This document shows, piece by piece, positions 1-9,124 of a stretch of 64,000 nucleotides of DNA. Positions within the stretch are counted from its first letter, which is position 1; the number at the start of each line of letters is the position of its first letter. This DNA is from Alphaproteobacteria bacterium (GTDB lineage: Bacteria; Myxococcota_A; UBA796; CAJQPC01): contig JACKEV010000016.1 in NCBI GenBank assembly GCA_020632795.1, positions 1 to 64,000 of the forward strand, given 5' to 3'. The translations under genes and the position numbers were made by a program. The notes beneath the pieces were generated by a model. It ran no database searches. It was not told the DNA's origin and saw only the letters and a list, made by a program, of their open reading frames with translations.

Positions 1-2
1 GG

Positions 3-659
3 ACCCCCGGGCCGCAGCCGATCCCCGCGCCCGTCGAGGAGGAGCGCGCCGGCCCCGGCGCGGGCGTGATCGCCGCGCTGGTCGCTTTCGGGCTGTTCGT
101 CGGCCTCGGCGCGGTGGGCGTGGTCTGGTGGATGGGCCAGCCGGCGCCCGTCGAGCCCGCCCCCGTGGTGGCGCCCAAGCCGCCGAGCGAGCCCGCTGAC
201 GCCAGGGACGCGCCCGGCGCCTCCTCCGAGGAGGCCCCGCCTTCTGAAGAGGCCACGCCCCCCGAGGAGGCCCCGCCGTCCACCGCTCCACCTCCCGTCG
301 AGGCCCTGCCGCCGGTCGAGCCGCCCGCCCCCGAGCCGGAGGTGAGCCTGGAGGACGTGGCCGAAGAGCCCGCCGAGGCGTCCGTCGTCGCCGAGGCCCC
401 GGAGCCCGAGGCGCCGCCCCCCGCCGAGCAGCCCGCCGCCACCGTCACCGTGCGCGTCGTCTCCATCCCCGCTGGCGCCGACGTCTCCGCAGCCGGCCGC
501 AGCGCGCACACCCCCGGCGAGCTGAGCCTCCCCCCGGGCAAGCACACGGTGCGGGTGAAGTTCGGCGAGGAAGGCGAGGGCACCTGCGCGGTGGACGTGA
601 GCGCCGCCACCGACCGCCTGGCGTTCAGGCTGGTCGACGGCGCCGTGCAGTGCCCCTGA
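3..659 (+). CDS. C-terminal part of a PEGA-domain membrane protein (5'-truncated by window edge)
   Basis: The reading frame is open from the first complete codon of the window, so the N-terminus lies outside. A GTG at 66 is a possible start but sits just before the membrane segment, so I treat it as internal. Visible order: a short acidic stretch, one transmembrane helix (about residues 22-46 of the visible part), a long Pro/Glu/Ala-rich linker of about 110 residues, then a roughly 65-residue PEGA-like beta domain starting near VRVVSIPAGADV and ending in VQCP. This 'TM - proline linker - PEGA' tail matches that of the kinase at 10053-12119, so the missing part may be a Ser/Thr kinase (inference). 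PEGA domains usually lie outside the cytoplasm and are thought to bind surface or wall components. Confidence 0.7.
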   Translation, partial: TPGPQPIPAPVEEERAGPGAGVIAALVAFGLFVGLGAVGVVWWMGQPAPVEPAPVVAPKPPSEPADARDAPGASSEEAPPSEEATPPEEAPPSTAPPPVEALPPVEPPAPEPEVSLEDVAEEPAEASVVAEAPEPEAPPPAEQPAATVTVRVVSIPAGADVSAAGRSAHTPGELSLPPGKHTVRVKFGEEGEGTCAVDVSAATDRLAFRLVDGAVQCP

Positions 660-668
660 GCAGCGCGC

Positions 669-1001
669 TCATTGGATGACCCACGCCACGTCGTCGTGCT
701 GGAGAGGCGGAGGCGCCGGCTCGTCGCATTGGCAGGGGTGGTAGCGGAGGCCGTTGCGGACATCGATCACGGTCTGCCATTCGCAGGTGTATCCACCCGC
801 CTCCGGGCAGTTCTCGTAGACGAGGATGTCCATCGGGTCGTTCGGGTTGCTCCGGCAGGCGCAGCCGCCCTCCTCCTCCGCGTAGTTGGCGAGCAGCGCA
901 TCCCACTGCGGCACGATCCCCCGCCGGAGCCCCGGCCGACCGCGCAGCGAGCGGCGTGAGGCGACGAGGCTGCGGGTCGCGGTCAGGGCGGGGAGCGTCA
1001 T
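669..1001 (-). CDS. small Cys-rich hypothetical protein
   Basis: 110 residues, family not recognised. The first 35 residues are Arg-rich and not clearly a signal peptide. The rest is acidic and contains six Cys, including CAC and CQC pairs, with short motifs such as NPNDPMD and GLRYHPCQC. A small disulfide-rich or metal-binding domain is possible. The ATG at 1001 has a GAGG-type ribosome site about 5 bases upstream and lies 15 bases after the stop of the GH18 gene on the same strand, suggesting co-transcription. Another frame in this interval is longer but very Arg/Pro-rich with no protein-like pattern. Confidence 0.5.
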   Translation of the reverse strand: MTLPALTATRSLVASRRSLRGRPGLRRGIVPQWDALLANYAEEEGGCACRSNPNDPMDILVYENCPEAGGYTCEWQTVIDVRNGLRYHPCQCDEPAPPPLQHDDVAWVIQ

Positions 1002-1016
1002 GCGGCACCTCAGGTC

Positions 1017-2522
1017 TCAGAGTCGTCGTCGCCTCGCGAGCAGGAGTATACCCGCCACCGCGAACGCGCTGGCGCCACCGATCCCGCCGCCGCAGCCGCA
1101 GGCCTTCGCGACCGCGTCCAGGTCGGTGACCACCACCGTCACCATGTCCGGCTCGCTGGCCACGCCGTCCTCGGTGACCACCAGCGAGAAGCGGTAGGTC
1201 CCGGCGACCTCGGCGTCGAAGCGGGGCGCGTCGGTGTCGGCGTCCCTCAGGCCCACGTCCACCGGGCCGCCCTCCTGGGTCCAGGCCCAGCCCAGGTCCT
1301 CGCCGCGGCTGCCCGTGCCGTTGAGCACGACCACCTGCCCCACGTAGGCCAGGATGTCCTGCCCCGCCCGCGCGAGCGGCCCGCTGACCGGCTCGCCGGT
1401 GTCGTCGACCGGGCCGCCGGTGTCCTCGCCCCCCGGGTCGAAGGAGGTCCGCTCCGCCATCATCGCCCAGAACGCCGGATCCCCGCCGTCGTAGCCCAGG
1501 GCCCAGAAGCCCACCCCCAGCAGCCCCTCGTCCACCGCGTAGCCCACCTTCGCGGCGACCGACTCGGTGTCGTCGTACCAGAGCTGGTGGGTGGCGTCGG
1601 GGAAGGCGTAGGGGGTCTCGGTGACGTCGTCGTAGCGGCGGCCGTACTGCGCGCCGTCGTCCACCGCGTCGACCATCACCACCGCGCTGCCGCTGCCGGT
1701 CGCCGAGCCCGGCACGCTGTTGTCGGTGGTCGGCCAGTTGCGCCCGTACAGCGGCAGCCCCAGGATGATCTTGTCGTCCGGCGCCCCGCTGCTGCGGTAG
1801 TCGGCCACGCTCCAGTCCAGGGCGTAGTCCGACCAGGGGTCCTCGCCGTAGAGCGGGGCGATCGGCCCGGGGTTGCCCCCCGACCAGTGGTAGCCGTAGC
1901 CCATGATGAACAGCCCGCTGGAGGCGAACGCCAGCTCGTCGTAGTCGTAGGCCCCCTGCCAGTCGACCGCCGGGGTGGCGACGGTGACCTCCTCGACCGC
2001 GGCGGCCAACTCGGCGACGAAGTCGACCAGGTCCTGCTTGTAGTCATAGTCCATGCCCTCGAAGTCCACCGAGACCCCGTGGGCCCCGGCGCCGTTCACG
2101 AGGTCCGCCAGCTCCTGGACGGCTCGGGCGCGCCGGGTGGGGTCGGGCAGGACCGCGCCCATGACGCTGTTGGAGAAGCAGGTGACCGTGAGGTGGATCT
2201 TCACCCCGTGCGCCGCGCCCTGCTCGACGGCGTCGGCGGCGTTGGCGTCCCAGAAGCTGGTCCCGCTGATCGAGCCGTCGCTCTCCAGGGCCACGTCGAA
2301 CAGGGCGACGTGGGTCATGCGCTCCCAGGGCACGTCGTCCAGGCCGCCGACCCAGTAGGGCAGGTAGCCATAGACCCACACGTCGGGCAGCGGGGCGGGC
2401 AGGGGAGGGGGCGCGGGCCGGGACGATCGCGGCGCCAGGCGCACCGTGGCGTGCTCCAGGTGGACGGGCGGCGGGTCGGGTGGCGCCGCGACAGCGGCCA
2501 TCAGCAGCGTTTCGAGCAGCAT
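1017..2522 (-). CDS. secreted GH18-family (chitinase/YaaH-like) protein with C-terminal Ig-like domain and membrane sorting tail
   Basis: 501 residues. A short hydrophobic N-terminus is followed by a GH18 barrel (about 50-365): VYGYLPYW at the start, the active-site strand VSVDFEGMD holding the family's terminal D-x-E acid/base, and later GYGYHWSGG, ILGLPLYGR and GFWALGYDGG. GH18 enzymes cut beta-1,4-GlcNAc polymers (chitin, peptidoglycan-type glycans). The barrel is followed by an Asp/Thr/Gly linker (EDTGGPVDDTGEP), a PKD/Ig-like domain (about 385-470), and a tail with ACGCGGG, a hydrophobic helix and RRRR. That tail resembles the MYXO-CTERM sorting signal of myxobacteria. A role in cell-wall remodelling or prey/chitin degradation is inference. 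It is divergent from pspA across about 150 bases in which I recognise no clear promoter. Confidence 0.8.
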   Translation of the reverse strand: MLLETLLMAAVAAPPDPPPVHLEHATVRLAPRSSRPAPPPLPAPLPDVWVYGYLPYWVGGLDDVPWERMTHVALFDVALESDGSISGTSFWDANAADAVEQGAAHGVKIHLTVTCFSNSVMGAVLPDPTRRARAVQELADLVNGAGAHGVSVDFEGMDYDYKQDLVDFVAELAAAVEEVTVATPAVDWQGAYDYDELAFASSGLFIMGYGYHWSGGNPGPIAPLYGEDPWSDYALDWSVADYRSSGAPDDKIILGLPLYGRNWPTTDNSVPGSATGSGSAVVMVDAVDDGAQYGRRYDDVTETPYAFPDATHQLWYDDTESVAAKVGYAVDEGLLGVGFWALGYDGGDPAFWAMMAERTSFDPGGEDTGGPVDDTGEPVSGPLARAGQDILAYVGQVVVLNGTGSRGEDLGWAWTQEGGPVDVGLRDADTDAPRFDAEVAGTYRFSLVVTEDGVASEPDMVTVVVTDLDAVAKACGCGGGIGGASAFAVAGILLLARRRRL

Positions 2523-2672
2523 CGATGGAACTCCGGGTGCAATAGTCGGTCACTCTGATCGTAGACCAGCGCAGCTTGCGGTGATACCGGCGAAGCAGTA
2601 ATGTTCGGGTCAGGGAGCGGGCCAGGGTCGCGGGATCGCGGCGCCTCCCAAGCACTTCACGCGGAGCAGAAG

Positions 2673-3392
2673 ATGGGCTTTTTCGAGCGTCTTGCCAACG
2701 TCTGGAAGGGATTCCTCTCCCTCTGGATCTCCGAGGTCGAGACCAAGAACCCCGAGGCGGTCTACGAGGCCGCCATCGAAGAGCGCATCAAGAAGCACAA
2801 GGAGCTGAAGAAGGCCGTCTCGGGCATCGTCTACCTCCGCAACAAGCTCGCCGCCGAGCTGGAGGAGAAGGAGCGCGAGCTGGCCGAGGTCCAGGTCCAG
2901 ATCCCCATCGCGGTGGAGGAGGGTGAGGACGAGGTCGCCCTGGTGCTCATCCAGCGCAAGGACGAGCTGACCGCCCGCATCGCGCAGCTCCAGGTCGAGC
3001 TGGACAAGGTCGCCGGCCAGACCGAGGAGGCCAAGGCCGGCCTCATCTCCTTCCAGGAGGAGATCAAGAAGCTCCAGCGCGAGAAGGACGAGATGCTCGC
3101 CAAGAAGGCCAACGCCGAGGCCCGCATCTCCATCCAGGAGACCCTCGACGGCCTGTCCACCGACGCCGACATCAAGGCCCTGGAGAACGTGCGCTCCCAC
3201 ATCGACAAGCTCCAGGCCGAGGCCGACGTCGCCACCGAGATCAAGGGCGAGTCCCTGGACGACAAGCTCGCCAAGATCAAGGCCAAGACCTCCAACGTGG
3301 CGGCCCGCTCCCAGCTTGAGGAGATGAAGAAGCAGATGGCCGCGCGCAAGTCGGCCCAGCAGGCTGCGGGCAACGTCAAGAAGACCATGTAG
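2673..3392 (+). CDS. pspA: PspA/IM30 family protein
   Basis: 239 residues, almost entirely helical coiled coil as in PspA/IM30/Vipp1. It starts with the amphipathic MGFFERLANVWKGFL segment typical of membrane-binding PspA proteins and continues with heptad-rich helices up to about 215. I chose ATG 2673 because it gives the canonical N-terminus and has GGAG upstream; the frame is open further upstream (2601) but that extension is not PspA-like. PspA proteins oligomerise on stressed inner membranes and limit proton leakage. No pspF, pspB or pspC is nearby, and I found no convincing -24/-12 promoter upstream. The next gene follows after 6 bases, so they are probably co-transcribed. Confidence 0.88.
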   Translation: MGFFERLANVWKGFLSLWISEVETKNPEAVYEAAIEERIKKHKELKKAVSGIVYLRNKLAAELEEKERELAEVQVQIPIAVEEGEDEVALVLIQRKDELTARIAQLQVELDKVAGQTEEAKAGLISFQEEIKKLQREKDEMLAKKANAEARISIQETLDGLSTDADIKALENVRSHIDKLQAEADVATEIKGESLDDKLAKIKAKTSNVAARSQLEEMKKQMAARKSAQQAAGNVKKTM

Positions 3393-3398
3393 CCCTCG

Positions 3399-3782
3399 AT
3401 GCTCCCCTCGCGGGTTCCGGCTGACGAGGACGCCTTCCTGCGCGCTGCGGCCCAGGAGTCCGACGAGGCGATCGCCGAACATGTCCGCGTCGCGGTCCGC
3501 CAGGGGCGCCCCCAGCTCGCCGGTCGCCTGGTCGGCCTGCTCGTCGACGAGGACGACGACGACCCGGAGCTGCTGCGCGCCCGCCGCGCGGCCCGCCTGC
3601 TCTGTCTCAAACCCCCGGATCCCCAGCTCTTCCTGGAGCTGGACGACGCCTTGGAACGGCTGCGTCGGCGCCGCGTGCTCCGGGCCAAGACGCGCCAGCG
3701 GGAGCGCGCCCGGACCGAGGGCCCCCTGTTCAAGGACGGCCGCACCAAACGCCGCAAGCCCCGGGGTCACGAGGACCGCTGA
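3399..3782 (+). CDS. hypothetical protein downstream of pspA
   Basis: 127 residues, not recognised. It is helical and highly charged: an acidic middle (DEDDDDPELL) and a very basic C-terminal third (LRRRRVLRAKTRQRERAR...KRRKPRGHEDR). No signal peptide, membrane helix or cysteine cluster. It starts 6 bases after the pspA stop, so it may be a partner or regulator of PspA (inference from position only). The basic tail could bind nucleic acid or acidic lipid. Confidence 0.6.
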   Translation: MLPSRVPADEDAFLRAAAQESDEAIAEHVRVAVRQGRPQLAGRLVGLLVDEDDDDPELLRARRAARLLCLKPPDPQLFLELDDALERLRRRRVLRAKTRQRERARTEGPLFKDGRTKRRKPRGHEDR

Positions 3783-3810
3783 CCCCTGCATGTCGTAGAG
3801 TGGTGCCGGC

Positions 3811-6800
3811 ATGACGCCAGCGCAACCGCCACATCTGCCAGCCGCTTTCGAGCCCGGCGAGCGCATCGGCGCCGGGGGCAGCGGGGAGGTGTGGGCGGCG
3901 GTGCACCGGCGCTCGGGCACGCTGGTGGCGGTGAAGGTGCTGACCCACGCCCTCGCCCTCACCCCGGAGGGGCAGGCGGCCTTCCGCCGCGAGGCCGAGG
4001 CCGTCGCCGCCCTGGACCACCCCCACGTCGTCCGGCTGTTCGACTTCGGGGTCAACGACCAGGGCGCACCCTACCTGGTGATGGAGCGGGGCAGCGGGAC
4101 CCTGCGCGGGACCATCGGGCGCATGGACTGGACGGCGCTGCGCGGGGCGCTGGAGGCGGTGATGGGGGCGCTGGCCCACGCGCACGCCCGGGAGCTGGTC
4201 CACCTCGACCTCAAGCCGGACAACGTGCTGGTGGGCTGCGGCGCGGTGGCCGACGAGCGCGGCCTCGTCCACGGCCTGCGGCTGGCCGACTTCGGCATCG
4301 CCCAGCTCCTGGGTCGGGACGCCGGGCGGCTCGCCGGGACCCCGGCCTACGTCGCGCCGGAGCAGGCCCTGGGCGCCTGGCGGGACTTCGGCCCCTGGAC
4401 GGACCTCTACGCCCTCGGGGCCCTGGCCTGGGAGCTGTGCACGGGCCAACCGCCCCTGGCCCGGAAGACCCCCAAGGCCACGCTGCGCGCCCAGCTCCGC
4501 GACCCGCTGCCGCCCTTCACGCCCACCATCCCGGTGCCCAAGGGCCTGCGGATCTGGCTGGGGAGCCTGCTGGCCAAGCGCCCGGAGGCCCGACCCCGGT
4601 GCGCTGCCGCGGCGCTGGCCGGGCTGGCCGCGCTCGGGGCGCCCGAGGCCGGGGAGGTCAGCCACGCGGTGCCGATCTCCAGCGAGAGCAGCGCCGCGGC
4701 GACCACCTTCTGCGTCTTCGACAGCATCGAGATGCAGCCCGAGGACACGCCCTTCGACGACCCGCCCCCGGCCCCGGCCCCCGCCGGCCCGGTCACCCTG
4801 CCCGCCGACTGGCGGGAGGACCGCCCCACCCTCACCCCGCTGCCGCTGATGGACGCCGGTCTCGGCCTGTTCGGGCTGCGACCGCCCCCCATCATCGGCC
4901 GCCGGGGGGAGCGGGACACCCTGTGGGCCCTGCTCCGGGACAGCCTGGACCAGCGGGCGGCGCGGGGGGCGCTGCTCCAGGGCGCGGTGGGCATGGGGAC
5001 CTCCCGGCTGGCGGAGTGGCTGGCCTGCCTGGCCCACGCATCGGGCTGCGCGACCGTGCTGCGGGTCCGCGCCGACACCGGGGGCCTGCGGGGCGCCCTC
5101 ACCCGGTGGAGCGGCTGCGCGGGCCTGCGGGCGCCCCGCATCACCCAGCGCCTGGCCGACCGGGCCCCGGGCTGCCCTCTGGAGGACCTCGCCCGCCTCG
5201 CCGCATGGCTTGCCGACGACGACGACAGCCCGGCCCCCATGCTGCCGCTGCTGCGCCTGGTCGAGGTCATGGGCGCGACGCGCGGGGTGCTGGTGCTCCT
5301 CGACGACGCCGAGCGCTGCCCCGCGGAGCTGGAGAGCGCGCTGCGCCTGCTCCGCGCCCAGGGCGAGGCCACCCCGCTGGTGGTGCTCGTCACCGCCTCC
5401 GAGCAGCCCCTCGACGCCCTGGCCCGCCTCGACAACGTCACCCGGCTGCAGCTCGATCCCCTGGAGCCCCACGAGATGCGGCAGCTCCTCAGCGAGGTGC
5501 TGCGGGTCGACGCCGCCCTGGCCGAGCGCCTGGTGGCCGAGGGCGGGGGCAACCCCGGGCGGGTCGTCGCGGCGGTCGCGGGCTGGGTGCGCCGGGGGCT
5601 GCTGCACCCCGGGCCCAGCGGCTTCCATCTGGAGACCGACGGCCTGGAGGACCTGACGGACGACCTCGACGCGCTCCGGACCGACCGTCGCGGCGAGGTC
5701 GACCCGGACGCCGCCGACCCGGACGACGTGGCGTCGCGCGCCCGCCAGCTCCTCCGGTCGGGTCAGCCCGAGGCGGCCTTCACCCTGGTGGAGGGCGAGC
5801 TGGACCGGCGCTCCGAGGCCGGGCAGTGGCAGAGCCTCCACCGACTGCTCCAGGTCGGCCAGCAGGCCCTGGAGGGCGCCGGGGACGACGACCCCCGGCG
5901 GCTGCGGCTCGGCCGATGGCGCCTGGTCGGGCTCATGAACCAGGGCTACTATGAGGAGGCGGTCCGGCTCGGCGAGGCGCTGCTGGCCCGGGCTCGGGTG
6001 GGCGGCGCCTCCCGGTTGCTCGGGGCCCTCCTCTCGGGGACCGGCAACGCCATGCGCTTCACCGGTCGCCACGCCGAGGCCGTCCGCCTGCTGACCGAGG
6101 CCCGGGATCTGGGGCGCGTGCTGGGCGCGACGCGGGTCCAGCTCCTCAGCCAGGAGCGCCTCGCCTACGCTCTGGGGGACGCCGGGCGGTTCGACGAGGG
6201 GGCGGCCTTGATGCGGGAGCTGGTGGCCCTGGGCGAGCGCCACGGCGACCCCATCGCGCGCAGCGGGGCGTCGGCCTATCTCTCCGAGGTCGCCCGGCGA
6301 CGCGGCGCGCTGGAGGAGGCCTGGGCCCACGGGCTCGCTGCGCTGGAGGCGGTCACCGACAGCCGCTACGGCTCGCGACGCGCGGAGTGCGAGCGGCGCC
6401 TCTCGAACATCGCGGGCGCGCGCGGGGACCTGGACGAGGCCGAGCGCCGGATCGAGCGGGCCCTGATGCTGGCGCGGACCTACGGCCTGGTCTCCGAAGA
6501 GGCCAGCTGCCTGAACTCGGCCCACCACCACCTCTTGCAGCGGGGCGAGCGGGGGCGGGCCCTCGAGGTGCTGCGCGACGCCCTGCGCATCCGCACCGGC
6601 CTGGGCGGGGACGCGCTGATCATCCGCTACAACCTCGTCCAGGCCCTCGTCGAGCGGGGGGACTTCATCCCGGCCCTGGCTGAGCTGGAGCGGTGCGCGG
6701 CCCTGCTGCCCGAGGTGGGCGCGCCCGTCGAGACCCTGGCCCAGCACACGATGATGGCGGTCGTCCAGGCCGGGCTGGGGCAGCGGGAGCGCTGCGCGGT

Positions 6801-6966
6801 CGCCCTGGAGCAGGTCGAGGCCCTGGCCGGCCAGGGCTACGCCATGCAGGCGCTGCTGCTCAACTTCGAGATGCTGGCCCGGATCGCCGGAGATCACGGT
6901 TGGGGGGCCGTTGAGGCCCGCGCGGAGGCCCTCGCGGCGGCCCAGCGCGCCGCGCTCTCGATCTGA
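3811..6966 (+). CDS. Ser/Thr protein kinase - NTPase-like - TPR protein
   Basis: 1051 residues. Kinase domain about 10-275: glycine loop IGAGGSGEVW, VAVKVL lysine, catalytic loop HLDLKPDN (residues 131-138, Leu replacing the usual Arg of HRD), ADFGIAQ and VAPEQAL. After a Pro-rich linker comes an AAA/STAND-like NTPase region (about 355-620) with GAVGMGTSRL where a Walker A is expected; the P-loop lysine is absent, although VLVLLDDAE resembles Walker B. The last 400 residues are helical TPR-like repeats. This order resembles PknK-type and other myxobacterial kinase-ATPase-TPR regulators. ATP hydrolysis by the middle domain is doubtful. A TAGAGT -10-like box lies at 3796-3801, just upstream of the ATG. 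Confidence 0.85.
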   Translation: MTPAQPPHLPAAFEPGERIGAGGSGEVWAAVHRRSGTLVAVKVLTHALALTPEGQAAFRREAEAVAALDHPHVVRLFDFGVNDQGAPYLVMERGSGTLRGTIGRMDWTALRGALEAVMGALAHAHARELVHLDLKPDNVLVGCGAVADERGLVHGLRLADFGIAQLLGRDAGRLAGTPAYVAPEQALGAWRDFGPWTDLYALGALAWELCTGQPPLARKTPKATLRAQLRDPLPPFTPTIPVPKGLRIWLGSLLAKRPEARPRCAAAALAGLAALGAPEAGEVSHAVPISSESSAAATTFCVFDSIEMQPEDTPFDDPPPAPAPAGPVTLPADWREDRPTLTPLPLMDAGLGLFGLRPPPIIGRRGERDTLWALLRDSLDQRAARGALLQGAVGMGTSRLAEWLACLAHASGCATVLRVRADTGGLRGALTRWSGCAGLRAPRITQRLADRAPGCPLEDLARLAAWLADDDDSPAPMLPLLRLVEVMGATRGVLVLLDDAERCPAELESALRLLRAQGEATPLVVLVTASEQPLDALARLDNVTRLQLDPLEPHEMRQLLSEVLRVDAALAERLVAEGGGNPGRVVAAVAGWVRRGLLHPGPSGFHLETDGLEDLTDDLDALRTDRRGEVDPDAADPDDVASRARQLLRSGQPEAAFTLVEGELDRRSEAGQWQSLHRLLQVGQQALEGAGDDDPRRLRLGRWRLVGLMNQGYYEEAVRLGEALLARARVGGASRLLGALLSGTGNAMRFTGRHAEAVRLLTEARDLGRVLGATRVQLLSQERLAYALGDAGRFDEGAALMRELVALGERHGDPIARSGASAYLSEVARRRGALEEAWAHGLAALEAVTDSRYGSRRAECERRLSNIAGARGDLDEAERRIERALMLARTYGLVSEEASCLNSAHHHLLQRGERGRALEVLRDALRIRTGLGGDALIIRYNLVQALVERGDFIPALAELERCAALLPEVGAPVETLAQHTMMAVVQAGLGQRERCAVALEQVEALAGQGYAMQALLLNFEMLARIAGDHGWGAVEARAEALAAAQRAALSI

Positions 6967-6991
6967 GGGTCATCGCGGCGCCGCCCGCTGC

Positions 6992-6997
6992 TATGAT
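6992..6997 (+). promoter_or_regulatory. -10-like box TATGAT before the MopE-like lipoprotein gene
   Basis: TATGAT lies 36 bases before the ATG at 7034 in an otherwise GC-rich spacer, with an AGGAAGAGG ribosome site between. No convincing -35 is visible. It fits the TANNNT pattern seen before several other genes in the window. Confidence 0.4.
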
Positions 6998-7033
6998 GGC
7001 GATCCCACCGGCATCTCCAGGAAGAGGTCCGCC

Positions 7034-9118
7034 ATGCCCCGCGCCCTGCCGCTCGCTCTGCTGCTCGCCCTGTCCGCCTGCCGCACCAAGGACGACACCC
7101 CCACCGAGTCGGCCGTGCCCGACGACAGCGGGCCGGACGAGCTGGTCGACGCCGACCAGGACGGCTTCTTCGACTACCAGGACTGCGACGACAACGACCC
7201 CACCGCCTACCCCGGCGCCCCTGAGGTCTGCGACGGCGTGGACAATGACTGCAACGGCGCGGTCGACGACAGCGCGGAGGCGGGCACCTGGTACCGGGAC
7301 GGGGACGGCGACGGCTGGGGCGTCGACGCCGACACGGTCGAGGCCTGCGAGGCCCCCGAGGGCTACGTGGCCCAGGGCGGGGACTGCGACGACGGCAGCA
7401 CGGCGTACTTCCCCGGCGCCCGCGAGGACGACTGCGCCGACCCCAACGACTACAACTGCGACGGCTCGGTGGGCTACGACGACGTGGACGGCGACGGCTA
7501 CGCCGCCTGCGAGGAGTGCGACGACGGGAACCCCGCCGCCAACCCCGGGGCCACCGAGGTCTGCGACGAGGCGGACAACGACTGCGACGGCGACACCGAC
7601 GAGGGCGTGACCACCACATACTGGGCCGACACCGACGGGGACGGCTACGGCGACGAGGCCGCCCCCGACGAGGCCTGCTCCCAGCCCACCGGCTACGCCG
7701 CCAACGACACGGACTGCGACGACGGCGACGGCGCGGTGAACCCGGGGGCCACCGAGGTCTGCAACGACACCGACGACGACTGCGACGGCCAGATCGACAC
7801 CGACGCGGTCGACGCCGCCACCTGGTACCGCGACGCCGACGGGGACAGCTACGGCGACCCGGACGTCTCCCGGGTCGAGTGCGATGCCCCGACGGGCTAC
7901 GTCGCCGACGACCAGGACTGCGACGACCTGGAGCCCCTGGCCTGGACCGGGGCCACCGAGTCCTGCGACGCGGTGGACAACGACTGCGACAGCAGCACCG
8001 ACGAGGGGCTGACCTCCCTGTGGTACCTGGACGGGGACGGGGACGGCTACGGGCGGGACAGCGGCGCCGTGGACGCCTGCGACGCCCCGACGTCGTCCTA
8101 CGTGGCCTCGGGCGGGGACTGCGATGACAACGACACCACGGCGTACCCGGGCGCGAGCGAGTCCTGCGACGAGGTGGACAACGACTGCGACAGCAGCACC
8201 GATGAGGGGGTGACCGCCACCTGGTACCTGGACGGGGACGGGGACGGCTACGGGCGGGACAGCGGCGCCGTGGACGCCTGCGACGCCCCGACGTCGTCCT
8301 ACGTGTCCTCGGGCGGGGACTGCGACGACAACGACACCGCCGCCTACCCCAGCGCCACCCCGGGCTGCGACGGCGGGGACTACGACTGCGACGGCCTGGT
8401 CGACAACGACGCGGACGGGGACGGCTACGCGGACCTCGCCTGCGGCGGCGACGACTGCGACGACACCGACGCCTCGGTCTACCCCGCCGCCAGCGGCGGC
8501 TGCCCCCTGGGCACCGACTGCCTCGACATCCTCGACCAGGGGCTCTCCACCGGCGACGGGCTCTACGAGATCGACCCGGACGGGGTCAGCACCGGCAACG
8601 CCTCCTTCGAGGCGTACTGCGACATGACCACCGACGGCGGGGGCTGGACGAAGGTGTCGGTCATCCCGTTGACCTCCTCAAGCTGCGTCTTCACCAGCGC
8701 GAGCTACGGCGACCCGGCCATCGCGACCTCCTGCGCGAAGTACAGCGACGCCGTCATCAACCAGATCGCCCGCGAGAAGATCTTCCGGGCGGATGTGGGC
8801 ACCTACAACCCCACCTACACCCACTACAGCGGCTCCATCCGCTACAACAACACCCCCGGCGACGTCATCCAGGGGGCCAGCCTCTCGGCGGTGCAGAACA
8901 TCACCCCCAGCTACACCCCGGGCTACGGCGGCTGGGCCTACTTCCACCAGGAGAACTGGTACCAGACCGACCGCTGCCTGGGCACCAGCTCGAACACCTC
9001 GCGGCTCTCCCTGGAGTACATCCCCAACTCCGGCAACCTCTACGCCTGCACCGGCAACTGCTACAGCCAGTGCCCGACGTACATCCGCAACGTGACCGCC
9101 GAGGTGTACATCCGCTGA
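7034..9118 (+). CDS. MopE-like Asp/Cys-repeat lipoprotein with C-terminal fibrinogen-like domain
   Basis: 694 residues. Start chosen at ATG 7034 because it gives a lipoprotein signal (MPRALPLALLLALSAC, Cys at residue 16) behind a purine-rich ribosome site. Residues about 40-500 hold roughly seven to eight copies of a 60-70 residue repeat with DGDGYG, C-x-x-P-x-GY, GDCDD, PGA-x-E-CD and DNDCDG, the 'putative metal-binding' repeat of MopE-type surface proteins (calcium or copper binding is family knowledge). Residues about 500-694 contain a fibrinogen-C-like start (CLDILDQG, YCDMTTDGGGWTKV). Two repeats share an identical 84-bp block. Likely a surface adhesin or metal-binding protein. Confidence 0.85.
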   Translation: MPRALPLALLLALSACRTKDDTPTESAVPDDSGPDELVDADQDGFFDYQDCDDNDPTAYPGAPEVCDGVDNDCNGAVDDSAEAGTWYRDGDGDGWGVDADTVEACEAPEGYVAQGGDCDDGSTAYFPGAREDDCADPNDYNCDGSVGYDDVDGDGYAACEECDDGNPAANPGATEVCDEADNDCDGDTDEGVTTTYWADTDGDGYGDEAAPDEACSQPTGYAANDTDCDDGDGAVNPGATEVCNDTDDDCDGQIDTDAVDAATWYRDADGDSYGDPDVSRVECDAPTGYVADDQDCDDLEPLAWTGATESCDAVDNDCDSSTDEGLTSLWYLDGDGDGYGRDSGAVDACDAPTSSYVASGGDCDDNDTTAYPGASESCDEVDNDCDSSTDEGVTATWYLDGDGDGYGRDSGAVDACDAPTSSYVSSGGDCDDNDTAAYPSATPGCDGGDYDCDGLVDNDADGDGYADLACGGDDCDDTDASVYPAASGGCPLGTDCLDILDQGLSTGDGLYEIDPDGVSTGNASFEAYCDMTTDGGGWTKVSVIPLTSSSCVFTSASYGDPAIATSCAKYSDAVINQIAREKIFRADVGTYNPTYTHYSGSIRYNNTPGDVIQGASLSAVQNITPSYTPGYGGWAYFHQENWYQTDRCLGTSSNTSRLSLEYIPNSGNLYACTGNCYSQCPTYIRNVTAEVYIR
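8021..8305 (+). repeat. two tandem coding repeats with identical 84-bp blocks
   Basis: Bases 8021-8104 recur without change 201 bp downstream from 8222, one 67-codon unit apart, inside the Asp/Cys-repeat gene. The other repeats of the gene are clearly diverged at DNA level, so this duplication looks recent. Confidence 0.9.
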
Positions 9119-9124
9119 CGGGCC

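Noticed and set aside
2523..2672. Search for a sigma-54 promoter before pspA, as in enteric psp operons
   Set aside because: No GG-N10-GC element with acceptable flanking bases was found.
3730..6897. Very long open frame on the minus strand opposite the kinase-TPR gene
   Set aside because: In GC-rich DNA the antisense strand of a gene lacks stop codons. Its product is Gly/Gln/Pro-rich low-complexity sequence with no domain pattern, whereas the plus-strand frame has all kinase motifs.
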